From Microbacterium sp. (lineage in GTDB: Bacteria; Actinomycetota; Actinomycetes; Actinomycetales; Microbacteriaceae), in the NCBI RefSeq assembly GCF_031178445.1, contig NZ_JAPSIY010000004.1:1-64000 (forward strand): DNA of 64,000 nucleotides, written 5' to 3'. This document shows positions 1 through 9,626 of this stretch, piece after piece. Made by a program: the position numbers and the translations under genes. The notes below the pieces were generated by a model. The model was not told the DNA's origin. It searched no databases and saw nothing but the letters and a program-made list of their open reading frames with translations. Numbering within the stretch: position 1 is the stretch's first letter; every line of letters starts with the position of its first letter.

Positions 1-73
1 GGGGTTCCGCGGGCCCGGCGCCACCCACCACGCTGATTTCAGTTGCGGGTAGGCGTGAGGGGCGTGGCTCCGC

Positions 74-1471
74 TCACGATCCGCACTCGCCGGAGCGCAT
101 CGACGCGACGATGGTGTCCAGCGAGCCGCCGGTGCGCTTCTGACCGGATCGCGGGACCTCCGCATATCGCAGCGTGCCTCCGCCCGCAGTGGCGGGGGCG
201 CTGAGGTAGAGCACATCGTCTCCGTCCCCGCCGACCGCCGCGCGCATGCGCTGCTGCCCTGTCATCGGCTCGCCGATGGCCTCGACCGCCCAGCCGGTGC
301 GGCCCCGTGCGGACTCGAACATCACGACCTGGCTGGTCGCGACGCCGCAGACGGGCACCGTGAGCACCCCATAGGCGCGTGTCTTCGAACCGTGCGCGGT
401 GGCGTCCATCGCGGCGATGGTGTCGACGCCCGCACCGAGTGAAGTCGGCCCGGCGAGTGTCTCGCGGACCCACTCTGCGCCCGTCCATCGAGCCCACTTC
501 AGGTCGAACTGCGTCGACCCCGCCGTCGAATAGCGATAGACGATCCCCGCGAGCTCGCCGTCCTGCACCGCCATCTTCGCGGTCTGGAACGCGGGTGTCG
601 TGCTGGTCATCGACTCGTCGCCGGTGAACGGCTGGAACACGACGGCGCCCTCGGTGTCCGGCCTTACGGGCGTCGGCAGGGCCGAGCCCGCGACATCGGA
701 GAAGGCCTGCGTGGCCGGATTCCACACGGCGTACGAGCCGAGGTGGCGATACGGTCCGGCGGCCCAGCGGTGCCATTCCCACAGCACGTGCACGAGACCG
801 TCGTCGTCGACGATGAGGTCGTCGGGGTACACGGAGAAGTTGGTCGCGGATGCGATGACCGTCTCCCGCGCCCACGTGCCGGCGTCGAGGTCGTAGTGGT
901 ACAGCACGCCGTCACGGCGGGCCAGGTGGTCCGGCCCGGTGCGCACCATCAGCCAGACATCGCCGTCGGGGCCGACCGAGGTGATGGGGTAGGAGATGGT
1001 TCCCCCGCCGTCGGGCATCTCGGCGCTCACCTCGACGAGCGAGGTGACGTCGCCGGGCACGGTGGAGCGGAAGTAGTTCCAGTCCTCGTGGTGCATGGAG
1101 ACGAACGCGTGGATATTGCCGTCTCCGTCGACGGCGATCGACGGCTGATTGTGCCCGTTGTCGTTGAAGTAGTCGACGCATCCGCCGAGGTCGTCACGCA
1201 GGCAGCCAGAGGTCCATTCGCCGTCGGACGAGCGCACGGCGAGGTGCACCTGGTGGCGGTTCGGGATGCCGGCGGGCACGTTGTAGGCGAAGTACGTCTC
1301 ATCGCCGACCACGGCCAGCGGGTTCCACCACCCGGATTGGTTGGAGCCGTCCACCGTGACAGGCACGGTCTCGACTGTGGTGGCGTGCACACCCGCAGAG
1401 GCGGGCGAGGCGGCGATGGCCGTCGCGGTGGCCGCGACCGCCACGGTGAGCAGCAGGGTTCGACGGGTCAT
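74..1471 (-). CDS. Secreted BNR-type beta-propeller protein
   Basis: The 465-residue product has a clear Sec signal peptide: twin Arg at residues 3-4, a hydrophobic Leu/Ala/Val core, and a likely cut after Ala26 in ASPASA-G. The mature part has repeated Ser/Asp-rich blades (for example YPITSVGPDGDVWLMVRTG) like the BNR-4 propeller family. That family includes sialidase-like folds and some polysaccharide lyases, so an extracellular glycan-binding or glycan-cleaving role is likely but the substrate is unknown. It starts 10 bases after the stop of the ABC binding protein gene and is the last gene of the importer operon, so it probably acts on the polymer whose fragments the importer takes up. 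I see no catalytic residue pattern I can assign. The first 73 bases of the window, downstream of its stop, hold nothing I can identify. Confidence 0.75.
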   Translation of the reverse strand: MTRRTLLLTVAVAATATAIAASPASAGVHATTVETVPVTVDGSNQSGWWNPLAVVGDETYFAYNVPAGIPNRHQVHLAVRSSDGEWTSGCLRDDLGGCVDYFNDNGHNQPSIAVDGDGNIHAFVSMHHEDWNYFRSTVPGDVTSLVEVSAEMPDGGGTISYPITSVGPDGDVWLMVRTGPDHLARRDGVLYHYDLDAGTWARETVIASATNFSVYPDDLIVDDDGLVHVLWEWHRWAAGPYRHLGSYAVWNPATQAFSDVAGSALPTPVRPDTEGAVVFQPFTGDESMTSTTPAFQTAKMAVQDGELAGIVYRYSTAGSTQFDLKWARWTGAEWVRETLAGPTSLGAGVDTIAAMDATAHGSKTRAYGVLTVPVCGVATSQVVMFESARGRTGWAVEAIGEPMTGQQRMRAAVGGDGDDVLYLSAPATAGGGTLRYAEVPRSGQKRTGGSLDTIVASMRSGECGS

Positions 1472-1481
1472 GGTCGGAGCC

Positions 1482-2807
1482 TCAGCCGATCAGCTTCTGC
1501 GCGGCTTCGCCGGCCTGGGCCATGGCCTCTTCGGCGCTCTGCTGACCCACCAGCACGGCCTGGACGCGGTCCGCGATCTCGGTCTCGATCTGGGCGTACT
1601 GCGGGTAGGCCCAGAACGGGTTCGAGCTCGCCGTCGCCGTGATCTTCTCCGCGAAGCGAGCGCCGAAGGCGTCGGCGGCGACAACATCGGAGGCCTGAGC
1701 CTTCGAGGTGACGGGCGGAAGCCCGCGCACCTCGTAGTCGGCGAGCACGGCGTCGAGGTCGCTGGTCGCCCACTGCCCGAAGTCGGCGGCGGTGCGCGTG
1801 GCATCCGCGTCGTCGCCGTTGACGACGACGATCGCGCCACCCCACACGAGCGCCCTGGGCGTGTCGCCCTTCTTCAGCACGGGACGCGACTCGGCGACCA
1901 GCTTCTCGCCGAGCTTCGGGTCGGGGGATTCGCCCATGACCGCGTTGCGGCCGACGGGGGCGTCGTCATAGATCGCCGCGCGGCCCTGTGCGAACAGCGA
2001 GCGGGCGTCGAACCGGTCCACGTCGGCCGCGATCAGCCCCTGGTCGTACAACGACTTGTACCAGGTGACCGCCTGAACGCTGGCGTCGTCGCCGATCGTG
2101 ACCTCGCCGTCCTTGACCAGCTCGCTGCCGAAGGTCTGCATCCAGATGAGGATGTCCTTGAGCTGGGCGGCCTTCGTCGATGCGGCGTAGGGGATGAGTC
2201 CGCCGCCCAGACCCTTCAGCTGCTTCAGCGCGGTCTCGTACTCGTCGATGGTGGTGGGGAACTCGTCGATGCCGGCCTTGGCGATCAGTTCGGAGTTGGT
2301 CACCAGACCGATCGCCCCGATCGTCCACGGGAAGCCGTACTGAGTGCCGTCGTACTGCGCTGCTTCGAGCGAGGCGGCGGTGTAGTCGCGGTCCTTGGTG
2401 AGCGCGGAGACGTCCTCGAGCTTGCCGAGGGCGGCCAGCGATGCCAGCCACGCGACGTCCACGTGCGCTGCGCCGGAGAACTGCCCGCCGCGCACCTGCA
2501 GCATGAGCTGCGTGAAGTACTCGTTGTACGGGAAGGACACCTCCGCGACCGCGACGTCGTTCTTGGACGTGTAGCCGTCGAGCAGCGCGCGGATCGCGGG
2601 CGCAGCGGCCTCCTCGGTGAGCGACCAGCTCGCGAACGAGAAGTCCTTCGCGGTGAAGTCGCCTGCGGTCAGGCCCGAGCCGCCGGCCGGGGCGGTGCCT
2701 GCCTGGCCGCCGCTGGGTATGCACCCGGCGAGCATCAGGCCTGCCGCGCCGAGGCCTGCGAACTGCAGCAGCTGGCGGCGCGAGACGGTGGGAGTGTTCT
2801 GTGACAT
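1482..2807 (-). CDS. ABC sugar importer, solute-binding lipoprotein
   Basis: This 441-residue family 1 extracellular solute-binding protein captures an oligosaccharide outside the membrane and delivers it to the two permeases encoded upstream. The N terminus combines a twin-arginine motif (SRRQLLQ, residues 9-15) with a lipobox (LAGC, Cys29), so it is probably exported folded by Tat and lipid-anchored. The body has the alternating hinge segments of MalE-like proteins (SWSLTEEA, FPWTIGAIGLVTN, GRAAIYDDAPVG). The gene lies 34 bases after the permease gene and ten bases before the BNR gene. No ATPase gene is present, so a shared MsiK-like ATPase elsewhere must power it, as is usual in actinobacteria (known for the family, not seen here). 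Confidence 0.93.
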   Translation of the reverse strand: MSQNTPTVSRRQLLQFAGLGAAGLMLAGCIPSGGQAGTAPAGGSGLTAGDFTAKDFSFASWSLTEEAAAPAIRALLDGYTSKNDVAVAEVSFPYNEYFTQLMLQVRGGQFSGAAHVDVAWLASLAALGKLEDVSALTKDRDYTAASLEAAQYDGTQYGFPWTIGAIGLVTNSELIAKAGIDEFPTTIDEYETALKQLKGLGGGLIPYAASTKAAQLKDILIWMQTFGSELVKDGEVTIGDDASVQAVTWYKSLYDQGLIAADVDRFDARSLFAQGRAAIYDDAPVGRNAVMGESPDPKLGEKLVAESRPVLKKGDTPRALVWGGAIVVVNGDDADATRTAADFGQWATSDLDAVLADYEVRGLPPVTSKAQASDVVAADAFGARFAEKITATASSNPFWAYPQYAQIETEIADRVQAVLVGQQSAEEAMAQAGEAAQKLIG

Positions 2808-2841
2808 GGGTTCTCTCTTCTTCGAGGGTTGTTGATGCGGG

Positions 2842-3750
2842 TCAGCCCTTGACGGCGCCGGCGGTCATGCCGCCGACGAGGTACCGCTGCAGGGCGATGA
2901 AGGCGATCGCGACGGGTAGCGACACGACCAGGGAGGCGGCCATCAGTTCCGGCCACGCGGTGGAGGCCTCGCCGATGAAGGTGTTCACCAGACCCGGGGG
3001 GAGCGTCTGCTTGTCGGGTCCGGCGAGGGTGAGCGCGAAGATGAAGTCGTTCCAGCCGCGCACGAACGCGAACAGTCCGGCCGCGATGAGACCGGGGGCG
3101 GCGAGTGGCATGACGATCGAGTGGATGATGCGCATCCGCGAGGCGCCGTCCATGAGAGCAGCCTCGACCAGTTCGTCGGGAATGGTGTCGAAGAACCCCT
3201 TCAGCATCCAGACGCACAACGGGAGGGTGAAGGTGGTGAACGACAGCACCAGCGCCGCGTACGTGTTCAGCAGCCCGTAGGCCGAGAACACGGCGTAGAG
3301 GGTGATCAGCAGCAGCGCCTGCGGGAACATCTGCGAGGCGAGCACGAAGTACATCAGGCTGCGGCGGCCGCGGTAGCGGAACTTCGAGAACGCGTAACCC
3401 ATGTACGCCGAGACGATCACCGACAGCAGGGCGGTGATGACCGAGACCACGATGCTGTTGCGCAGGTAGCCGAACAGGGCGGGGTTCGAGGCGAGGGCTG
3501 TGTACGCCTCGAAGGTGATCTCGGTGGGGAAGAGCTTCGGCGGGTACGCGAACACCTCGGTGCGGGACGTGAGCGAGGTGGCTAGCAGCCAGTACACCGG
3601 CAGCAGGGCGAAGCCGCCGAATACGACGACCGCGATCCATGCGCTCACGGTGACGGCGCGGCGATCCGACCTCGATCGGCGACGGCGTGCGGCGACGGGC
3701 GGCGGTGCCGCAGTGGGGCCGGCGGGCGTCTCGGTGAGCAGCGCGGTCAT
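2842..3750 (-). CDS. ABC sugar importer, MalG-type permease
   Basis: A 302-residue inner-membrane permease of the carbohydrate CUT1 class. It has about six hydrophobic spans, and the EAA loop that contacts the ATPase reads ELVEAALMDGASRMRIIHSIVMPL, split around residue 200. The C terminus ends in the typical QRYLVGGMTAGAVKG. The start codon overlaps the stop of the partner permease by four bases (ATGA), so the two are translationally coupled. It forms the channel with the MalF-type partner for the sugar bound by the downstream lipoprotein. The specific substrate cannot be read from the sequence. Confidence 0.93.
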   Translation of the reverse strand: MTALLTETPAGPTAAPPPVAARRRRSRSDRRAVTVSAWIAVVVFGGFALLPVYWLLATSLTSRTEVFAYPPKLFPTEITFEAYTALASNPALFGYLRNSIVVSVITALLSVIVSAYMGYAFSKFRYRGRRSLMYFVLASQMFPQALLLITLYAVFSAYGLLNTYAALVLSFTTFTLPLCVWMLKGFFDTIPDELVEAALMDGASRMRIIHSIVMPLAAPGLIAAGLFAFVRGWNDFIFALTLAGPDKQTLPPGLVNTFIGEASTAWPELMAASLVVSLPVAIAFIALQRYLVGGMTAGAVKG

Positions 3751-4667
3751 CGCTTCTCTCCCTTCTCGGAAAAGCGGACGTAGACGACGACGAGTCCCAT
3801 GAGCAACACCATCCAGAGCAGCCCGAGCGCGCCGGCCCGCCCGAGGTCGAAGCCGTCGAACGCGGTCGAGTACACCGCGGTGGCGAAGGTCTGGGTGGAC
3901 CCGGCGGGACCGCCCCCGGTGAGCACGTAGATGATGTCGAAGTGCTGGAAGTTCCAGATGAACTCGAGCAGCAGCACGAGACCGATGATCCCCTGCGTCT
4001 GCGGGACGGTGATCGAGAAGAACCGTCGCACGGTGCCCGCCCCGTCGATCTCGGCGGCCTCATGCAGCTCAGGCGGCACGGTCTGCAGCCCTGCCAGCAG
4101 CATGACCATCATCCAGGGGAAGGACTGCCACGTCTTCGCGACGATCACCGCGACCATCGCGCTGGTGGGATTCGCGAGCCATGCCTGCGGTTCGTCGATC
4201 AGGCCGACGGCCTCGAGCACCGCGTTGACGACGCCGTAGTTGGCGTTGAAGATCCACATCCACAGGAACGAGACGACGACGCCGGGGATCAGCCAGGGGA
4301 TGAGCATGAGTCCGCGCAGAACCTTCGCACCGCGGATGCGCGTGTTCAGGGCGAGCGCCAGGGCGAAGCCGATGATGAACGGCGCGATCGTCGTGCCGAG
4401 GGTGAACACCAGCGTCTGACCGAGCAGCCGGAAGAAATCGCCCGTGAGGACGTCGACGATGTTGTCGAGGCCGACGAACTCGCGCCCTGGAACGACGAGG
4501 CTCTGCTTGTAGAACGCCGTGATGAGCGCCGTGATCAGGGGGTAGACCACAACTGCGCCGAGCAGGGCGAGGCCCGGGGCGGTCAGAAGCAGCGCGAACA
4601 TGCCATCTGACAGTCGCCGGGGGCGTCTGTCTGTGCTGTTGTGTGAACTATTGAGAAGTTCTGTCAT
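3747..4667 (-). CDS. ABC sugar importer, MalF-type permease
   Basis: A permease of 306 residues from the chosen start, MTELLNSS. A purine-rich AAGGAC lies about nine bases upstream of that ATG; a longer reading from 4727 would run into the promoter. Six hydrophobic segments are visible. The EAA loop (ELHEAAEIDGAGTVRRFFSI) and the FDLGRAGALG end are typical of CUT1 MalF-like subunits. It is the first gene of the importer operon and pairs with the MalG-type protein. Its promoter faces away from the large beta-helix gene, so the two transcription units share a 280-base divergent control region. Confidence 0.92.
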   Translation of the reverse strand: MTELLNSSHNSTDRRPRRLSDGMFALLLTAPGLALLGAVVVYPLITALITAFYKQSLVVPGREFVGLDNIVDVLTGDFFRLLGQTLVFTLGTTIAPFIIGFALALALNTRIRGAKVLRGLMLIPWLIPGVVVSFLWMWIFNANYGVVNAVLEAVGLIDEPQAWLANPTSAMVAVIVAKTWQSFPWMMVMLLAGLQTVPPELHEAAEIDGAGTVRRFFSITVPQTQGIIGLVLLLEFIWNFQHFDIIYVLTGGGPAGSTQTFATAVYSTAFDGFDLGRAGALGLLWMVLLMGLVVVYVRFSEKGEKR

Positions 4668-4731
4668 GGGAGGGCGTCCTTGGCCTTCGGGTGAGACGGT
4701 CGCGCACCGCGTCACTGCGCTGCGCATCCAG

Positions 4732-4759
4732 TGTTTACGTAAGCATGCGCTTTCGTCAA
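4732..4759 (-). promoter_or_regulatory. Importer operon promoter with LacI-like site
   Basis: Read on the minus strand, TTGACG (4754-4759) and TAAACA (4732-4737) are 16 bases apart and make a good sigma-70 type promoter. The spacer holds an imperfect palindrome, AAGCATGCGCTT (4741-4752), with four-base matching arms. This resembles a LacI-family operator and would block RNA polymerase. No LacI gene is in the window, so the regulator is unknown. Confidence 0.55.
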
Positions 4760-4855
4760 CCGAAGACGGTCACGATCAAGTAACGGGAAAAACTGAGAAC
4801 GAATGGTAGTAATTGAGCGATTCGTGATCGCGATGAGAAAGTTGAAGATCGATGC

Positions 4856-4884
4856 TTGATTAGCGATTATCGATTGGTTACGCT
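4856..4884 (+). promoter_or_regulatory. Promoter of beta-helix gene with GntR-like operator
   Basis: TTGATT (4856-4861) and TACGCT (4879-4884) are exactly 17 bases apart. The spacer contains the palindrome CGATTATCG (4864-4872) inside TTAGCGATTATCGATTG (4860-4876). Nearly the same element lies in the spacer upstream of the gntR gene and of the second importer operon. Binding by that GntR protein is inferred from this repetition. Confidence 0.6.
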
Positions 4885-4947
4885 GTCGAACGGTCGCCCA
4901 AACGGCCGCCGCGGCTCGCCGCAGCCCCTCAGACCATCGGAGACGCG

Positions 4948-7900
4948 ATGAAGCGTGCACTGTCATCCCTCGCCCTCGTGGCACTGTTCGGATCGGCGAT
5001 CGCCGTCGCCCCATCGGCGCAAGCCGCTGACGGCGCCGCCCTCTACATCGCGCCGGGGGGTGATGACGAGGCATCCGGTTCCGTCGATGCACCCCTGGCC
5101 ACACTCGAGGGGGCGCGCGACCGCATCCGTCAGCTCAAGGCCGATTCAGGCCTGCCCGAGGGCGGGTACACCGTGTACCTGCGCGAGGGGGACTACGCCC
5201 GAAGCGGGTCCTTCCTGCTCGATACCCAGGACTCCGGTACCGCGGCGGCGCCCATCACCTACCGGTCGTACCCGGGTGAGACGGCCACGCTCACGGGAGG
5301 GCAGGAGCTGCCCCGCGACGAGTTCTCGAAGGTGCAGGACGCCGCCGTGCGCGACCGCATCATCGACGTCCCCGCGCGCGACGAGGTGCTCGAGATCGAC
5401 CTCGCGGCGCTCGGCCTGACCGATTACGGCGAGCTGAGCAGGCACGGCTACTGGATGGCCAACGACGTCAGCAAGACCCCTCCGATGGAGCTCTACATCG
5501 ACGGTCAGGGCATGACACTGGCCCGCTGGCCCAACGCTGATGCGGCACAGCCCACGGTTCAGATGGGCGACATCCTCGATCCCGGCCCGACCCGAAAGGA
5601 CGCGGACCTGCAGGAGCGCGGTGGCACCTTCAGCTATGGCTACGACCGGCCGAAGCACTGGACGCAGGCCGAGGACATCTGGCTCGACGGGATCTTCGGC
5701 TACAGCTGGGAGTGGTCCTACAACAAGGTCGAATCGATCGACACCGAAGCCAAGACGATCACGCTCCGGTACGGCGAGATGTCAGGAATCATGAAGAGCT
5801 GGTTCCCCGACTTCCACTTCGCCCAGAACCTGCTCGAAGAGCTCGACGCACCGGGGGAGTACTACATCGATCGCGGTGTCGGAAAGCTCTACCTGATCCC
5901 GAACGCCGCCTTCACCTCCGGGCGCGGCGACGTCACCGTGACGACGCTCGACGAACCCATGCTCCGCACCGACGGCACCTCGCATGTGAACTTCGACGAC
6001 CTCGTCATGGAGTACGGCAGGGCGACCGCGGCCGTGATCCTGGGCGGGTCGCAGGTGAACATCTCGCACAGCACCATCCGCAACTTCACCGACGGAGGCG
6101 TGCTGATCAACTCTCCGGGGCGCTACACCTACGACGGCATCCCGGTGAACCGCGGCGGCCGCGACCACGCCGTCACCGACAGCCGGCTCACCCACGTCGG
6201 CGGCGTCGGAGTGGTGCTGCAGGGCGGCGACAAGACCACGCTCGAGCCGGGCCGGAACAGGGTCGAGAACTCCGAGATCGCCGATTTCGCGTATTACCAC
6301 AAGGCCTACAACCCCGGAGTGATGTTCGACGGCGTCGGCAACGTCGCCCGCGACAACGAGATCCACGACGCCCCGCACCCGGGCATCATCGTGCACGGCA
6401 ACGACCATCTGTTCGAGCGCAACGAGGTCTACGACGTCTGCAAGCAGTTCCACGACCTCGGCGCGATCTACATGAACTCGGGCAAGACCCCGCAGCAGCG
6501 CGGTCACGTGTTCCGTGAGAACTACTTCCACGACATCGGCGTCGGCATGGCCGGAGTCGAGGGGATCTACGCGGACAACTTCACGTGGGATCTACACATC
6601 GAGAAGAACGTGTTCGTGAACATGGGCAACAGTGCCATCAAGAGCGGGTCGGCCGACTACATCGAGGCTCGCAACAACGTCTTCGTCGACTCCCACGTGC
6701 CATACGACAACTACGAGCAGTGGATGGGGAACCACGAGGGCAACGTCGTCGACAGCGACTACATGCCGGCGTGGCGGCAGGTGTTCGAGGAGAACGACGA
6801 CTTCGTCGGCACGCCGTACCTCGAGAAGTACCCCGAGCTGGCTCACTTCTTCGAGGACGACCACCACTTCCCGAACCACAGCACCTTCGCCCAGAACGTC
6901 GTGTGGAACCCGAACCGCGCGCCGATCGCGGGCCTCAACGACCAAGGGGCCAAGGACGGCAAGAACCTGCTCAACTACGAGAGCAACTGGGTGGCATCCG
7001 CCGATCCCGGGTTCGTGGACGCCGCGAACGGCGACTTCCGCTTCAAGCCCGATGCCGAGGTGTTCCAGAAGATTCCAGGCTTCGAGGCCATCGCGTTCGA
7101 CCTCATCGGCACCGAAGGGCGTATCGGGCAGACGCAGCAGCCCGAGAATGTGCCGCTCGAGGCCATCGCGTTCGATCGTGCGCAGGTCCGGATCGACGCC
7201 GGCGACGAGGTGAGGGTGCGAGCCGTGCCGCTGCCGTGGAACGCCGATGACGCCGCCGTGACCTACTCGACGGCAGACTCGGCCGTCGCGACGGTGAACG
7301 ACAAGGGCGTGGTGCTCGGCGCGGGCCCCGGCACCACCACCGTCACCGCCACGGCGAAGGCGGATGCCACGAAGACCGCGACCGTCGAGGTGATCGTGGA
7401 GGAGGGCGACGGTGTGCTGCACTTCACCGACTTCGAGTCGGGCGCGAACGGCTGGCCGACCGACCCCAACCGCAGCATCCAGATCGATGCGACCGGCGAC
7501 CGGGTGTACCGGATCGTGAAGGGCGCCAACGCCCAGCTGCCGCGCGATTTCACATCGTTCGTCCTCGACTTCGATGTCACCACGCCGCAGACCGCGCCCG
7601 TGAACTCCGGATTCATCGTCTACAACCGCAGTGGCAAGGGTGGCGGCTACATCCGCTATCGCAACGCGGAAGCCGGCCCGACATGGACGATCTTCGATGA
7701 CGCCTGGAAGATCGTCGCCGAGAAGGTGGTGCCGGCCGAACACGGTCTGCCCGCCGGTGAGACATCTCATGTGCGTGCCGCCGTCCAGGACGGCCGCATC
7801 CGGATCTCGGTGAACGGGCAGGTCGCGCTGGAAGCCGCCGACCCGGGCCCTGGCTCCGCCGGCCGCGTCGGCTTCTACGTCGAGGGCTATGCGTCGCTGG

Positions 7901-9015
7901 ACTTCGACGACATCGGGTTCTCGCTCTCGGCAGTGCCGGTGACCGGCGTCGAGATCGATGCCGAGAGCGTGGATCTGAAGGTCGGTGAGCGACGCACAGT
8001 GCAGGCCACGGTCGCCCCGGAGGATGCGAGTGACACACGCGTGACGTGGTCGAGTGCTGATCCCGCGATCGCGACGGTGACCGAAGGGCGCATCGTCGGT
8101 GTGGGCGCCGGCACGACCACGATCACCGCCGCGTCGACGGCCGACCCGTCCCTGACGTCATCGGTTACAGTGACCGTCGCCGATGCCGAATACCCGTCCG
8201 TCCGCCTCGACGCCCAGCTGAAGGATGCGGCGAACTGGACCGACTCCGACGCCATCTCGGTCGACGGCGACGGGGTGCGCATTTCGGGCCAGGGCGTGCA
8301 CGGCTATGAGAGCGAGCGATTCGGCGACACCCTGGTGAGGTTCGAGGCCGACTTCGGCGAGTTCGAGGGCGGCTGGTACGGGTTCCAGGTGCGCTCCGAT
8401 CAGACGGGACTGCCCGCATGGCAGAACTCGAACACCGGCTACCTGTTCGTGGTCAAGGAGGATGTGATCGAGTTCCAGAGCTGGACGCCCGGCCAGACCA
8501 TGCTGGACGTCATCCCCAATGACGTGATCGCACCCGGGAGCACCCACGTGATCGAAGTGGGCGCGATCGCGGAGGACGGCGGAACGCGGGTGGTGCTGCG
8601 TGTGGACGACGAGACGGTTTGGAGCGTCGTGGACTCGAGGGAGAACCTGCGCATCGGCGCCGAGGGATTCCTCAACCTCTACCACTACGCCAAGACGAAC
8701 GTGATGACCGTTCGTCCCGCGCCCTCGGATGCCACCGTGGTCGGCATCTGCTGGTCGAAGGACGCGGACCCGAAGACCGGCTATGTGCGCGGTGAGGAGC
8801 TCGATCTCGCCGGCATGCTGCTGGACGTGAGCTGGAGTGACGGCACCGTGACGCAGCAGCAGGTGTCGGCGGATATGGTGAGCGGGTTCGACAGCAGCAA
8901 GGTGCGCCCGCATCAGACCCTGACCGTGACGTTCGAGGGCGCGACGGTGACGCTCGAGACCTCCGTGCGTCCGAAGCCGAAGAAGCAACAGCCGGAGGTG
9001 GAGCGATGCGAATAG
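4948..9015 (+). CDS. Secreted multidomain beta-helix glycan enzyme (GH141-like)
   Basis: The product has 1355 residues. A Sec signal peptide (cut after Ala26, AQA-A) precedes a parallel beta-helix of about residues 30-735. Its start (YIAPGGDDEASGS, then VYLREGDYA, ITYRSYPGET and LARWPN) matches the style of GH141-type enzymes, a family that includes an alpha-L-fucosidase and a xylanase. I assign this by pattern memory only. A bacterial Ig-like domain (about 731-822), a jelly-roll-like module (826-990), a second Ig-like domain (995-1082), another jelly-roll-like module (1082-1256) and a final Ig-like domain (1260-1345) follow. These are probably carbohydrate-binding or spacer modules. There is no LPXTG or membrane anchor, so the protein is probably released. 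The next gene overlaps it by ten bases, so the esterase is coupled to it. Other readings are a pectate-lyase-like lyase or an epimerase. Confidence 0.75.
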   Translation: MKRALSSLALVALFGSAIAVAPSAQAADGAALYIAPGGDDEASGSVDAPLATLEGARDRIRQLKADSGLPEGGYTVYLREGDYARSGSFLLDTQDSGTAAAPITYRSYPGETATLTGGQELPRDEFSKVQDAAVRDRIIDVPARDEVLEIDLAALGLTDYGELSRHGYWMANDVSKTPPMELYIDGQGMTLARWPNADAAQPTVQMGDILDPGPTRKDADLQERGGTFSYGYDRPKHWTQAEDIWLDGIFGYSWEWSYNKVESIDTEAKTITLRYGEMSGIMKSWFPDFHFAQNLLEELDAPGEYYIDRGVGKLYLIPNAAFTSGRGDVTVTTLDEPMLRTDGTSHVNFDDLVMEYGRATAAVILGGSQVNISHSTIRNFTDGGVLINSPGRYTYDGIPVNRGGRDHAVTDSRLTHVGGVGVVLQGGDKTTLEPGRNRVENSEIADFAYYHKAYNPGVMFDGVGNVARDNEIHDAPHPGIIVHGNDHLFERNEVYDVCKQFHDLGAIYMNSGKTPQQRGHVFRENYFHDIGVGMAGVEGIYADNFTWDLHIEKNVFVNMGNSAIKSGSADYIEARNNVFVDSHVPYDNYEQWMGNHEGNVVDSDYMPAWRQVFEENDDFVGTPYLEKYPELAHFFEDDHHFPNHSTFAQNVVWNPNRAPIAGLNDQGAKDGKNLLNYESNWVASADPGFVDAANGDFRFKPDAEVFQKIPGFEAIAFDLIGTEGRIGQTQQPENVPLEAIAFDRAQVRIDAGDEVRVRAVPLPWNADDAAVTYSTADSAVATVNDKGVVLGAGPGTTTVTATAKADATKTATVEVIVEEGDGVLHFTDFESGANGWPTDPNRSIQIDATGDRVYRIVKGANAQLPRDFTSFVLDFDVTTPQTAPVNSGFIVYNRSGKGGGYIRYRNAEAGPTWTIFDDAWKIVAEKVVPAEHGLPAGETSHVRAAVQDGRIRISVNGQVALEAADPGPGSAGRVGFYVEGYASLDFDDIGFSLSAVPVTGVEIDAESVDLKVGERRTVQATVAPEDASDTRVTWSSADPAIATVTEGRIVGVGAGTTTITAASTADPSLTSSVTVTVADAEYPSVRLDAQLKDAANWTDSDAISVDGDGVRISGQGVHGYESERFGDTLVRFEADFGEFEGGWYGFQVRSDQTGLPAWQNSNTGYLFVVKEDVIEFQSWTPGQTMLDVIPNDVIAPGSTHVIEVGAIAEDGGTRVVLRVDDETVWSVVDSRENLRIGAEGFLNLYHYAKTNVMTVRPAPSDATVVGICWSKDADPKTGYVRGEELDLAGMLLDVSWSDGTVTQQQVSADMVSGFDSSKVRPHQTLTVTFEGATVTLETSVRPKPKKQQPEVERCE

Positions 9016-9608
9016 CCTTCATCGGCGATTCGATCACGGATGCGGGGCGGGATCGCTCCGACCCCGCATCGTTCGGCGACGGCTATGTGGCGCTGCTGGC
9101 CCCTGAGCTCATCGCGGGCGGTGCCGAGGTGTGCAACCTCGGCATCGCCGGCGACAGGGCGGCCGACCTCGCCGCGCGATGGCAGACGGATCTGCTGCCA
9201 GTGCGGGCCGATCTCCTCACCGTGTACGTGGGCGTCAACGAGGTCTGGCGCCTCTTCGACAGCGACGACCCGACTCCCACCGCACGATTCCAGGCGACGC
9301 TGCGCGAGCTGCTCGCCTCGGCGGGCTCGACTCATCTGGTGCTGATGGAGCCCTACCTGCTCCCTGTGCGCGAGGAGCAGGACTCCTGGATCGCCGAGCT
9401 CGATGAGAAGAGAGCGGCGGTGCGCGATCTCGCGGGTGAGTTCGATGCGGCGCTGGTGCCGCTGCACGATGTGCTCAGCAGTGCCGCGTCGCACGTCGGT
9501 GCGAGCGCGCTCGCGCCGGATGGAGTGCATCCCACCCCTGCGGCGTCCGCATTGATCGCCGACGCCTGGCGAACGGCTGCCCGGTCATTCATTAGCGATA
9601 GTCGATAA
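9006..9608 (+). CDS. SGNH/GDSL hydrolase, probable carbohydrate esterase
   Basis: This 200-residue protein has all SGNH blocks: GDSITD with nucleophile Ser9, GIAGDRAAD as block II, VGVNEVW as block III (Asn to a GxNE variant), and DGVHP with Asp172 and His175. There is no signal peptide, so it is probably cytoplasmic, deacylating imported oligosaccharides. The start overlaps the preceding gene by ten bases, which implies translational coupling. Its last codons and stop lie inside the operator of the gntR gene. The family contains acetyl-xylan and rhamnogalacturonan acetylesterases; the actual substrate is not readable. Confidence 0.88.
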   Translation: MRIAFIGDSITDAGRDRSDPASFGDGYVALLAPELIAGGAEVCNLGIAGDRAADLAARWQTDLLPVRADLLTVYVGVNEVWRLFDSDDPTPTARFQATLRELLASAGSTHLVLMEPYLLPVREEQDSWIAELDEKRAAVRDLAGEFDAALVPLHDVLSSAASHVGASALAPDGVHPTPAASALIADAWRTAARSFISDSR

Positions 9609-9619
9609 CGACGTACAAT
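9592..9619 (+). promoter_or_regulatory. gntR promoter with autoregulatory palindrome
   Basis: TTAGCGATAGTCGATAA (9592-9608) repeats the operator upstream of the beta-helix gene and is palindromic at its ends (TTA/TAA, CGA/TCG). A -10 box TACAAT follows at 9614-9619. The predicted start of transcription falls on the ATG at 9627, so the mRNA would be leaderless. The element overlaps the 3' end of the esterase gene. Autoregulation by the GntR protein is inferred. Confidence 0.6.
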
Positions 9620-9626
9620 GGGAATC

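Noticed and set aside
6592-7770. Long minus-strand readings inside the beta-helix gene
   Set aside because: They are His/Val/Arg-rich shadows caused by high GC; the plus strand has a signal peptide, domains and normal composition throughout.
9618-9626. Upstream ATG as the start of the first gntR gene
   Set aside because: It lies within and just after the TACAAT -10 box, upstream of the expected transcription start at 9626-9627.
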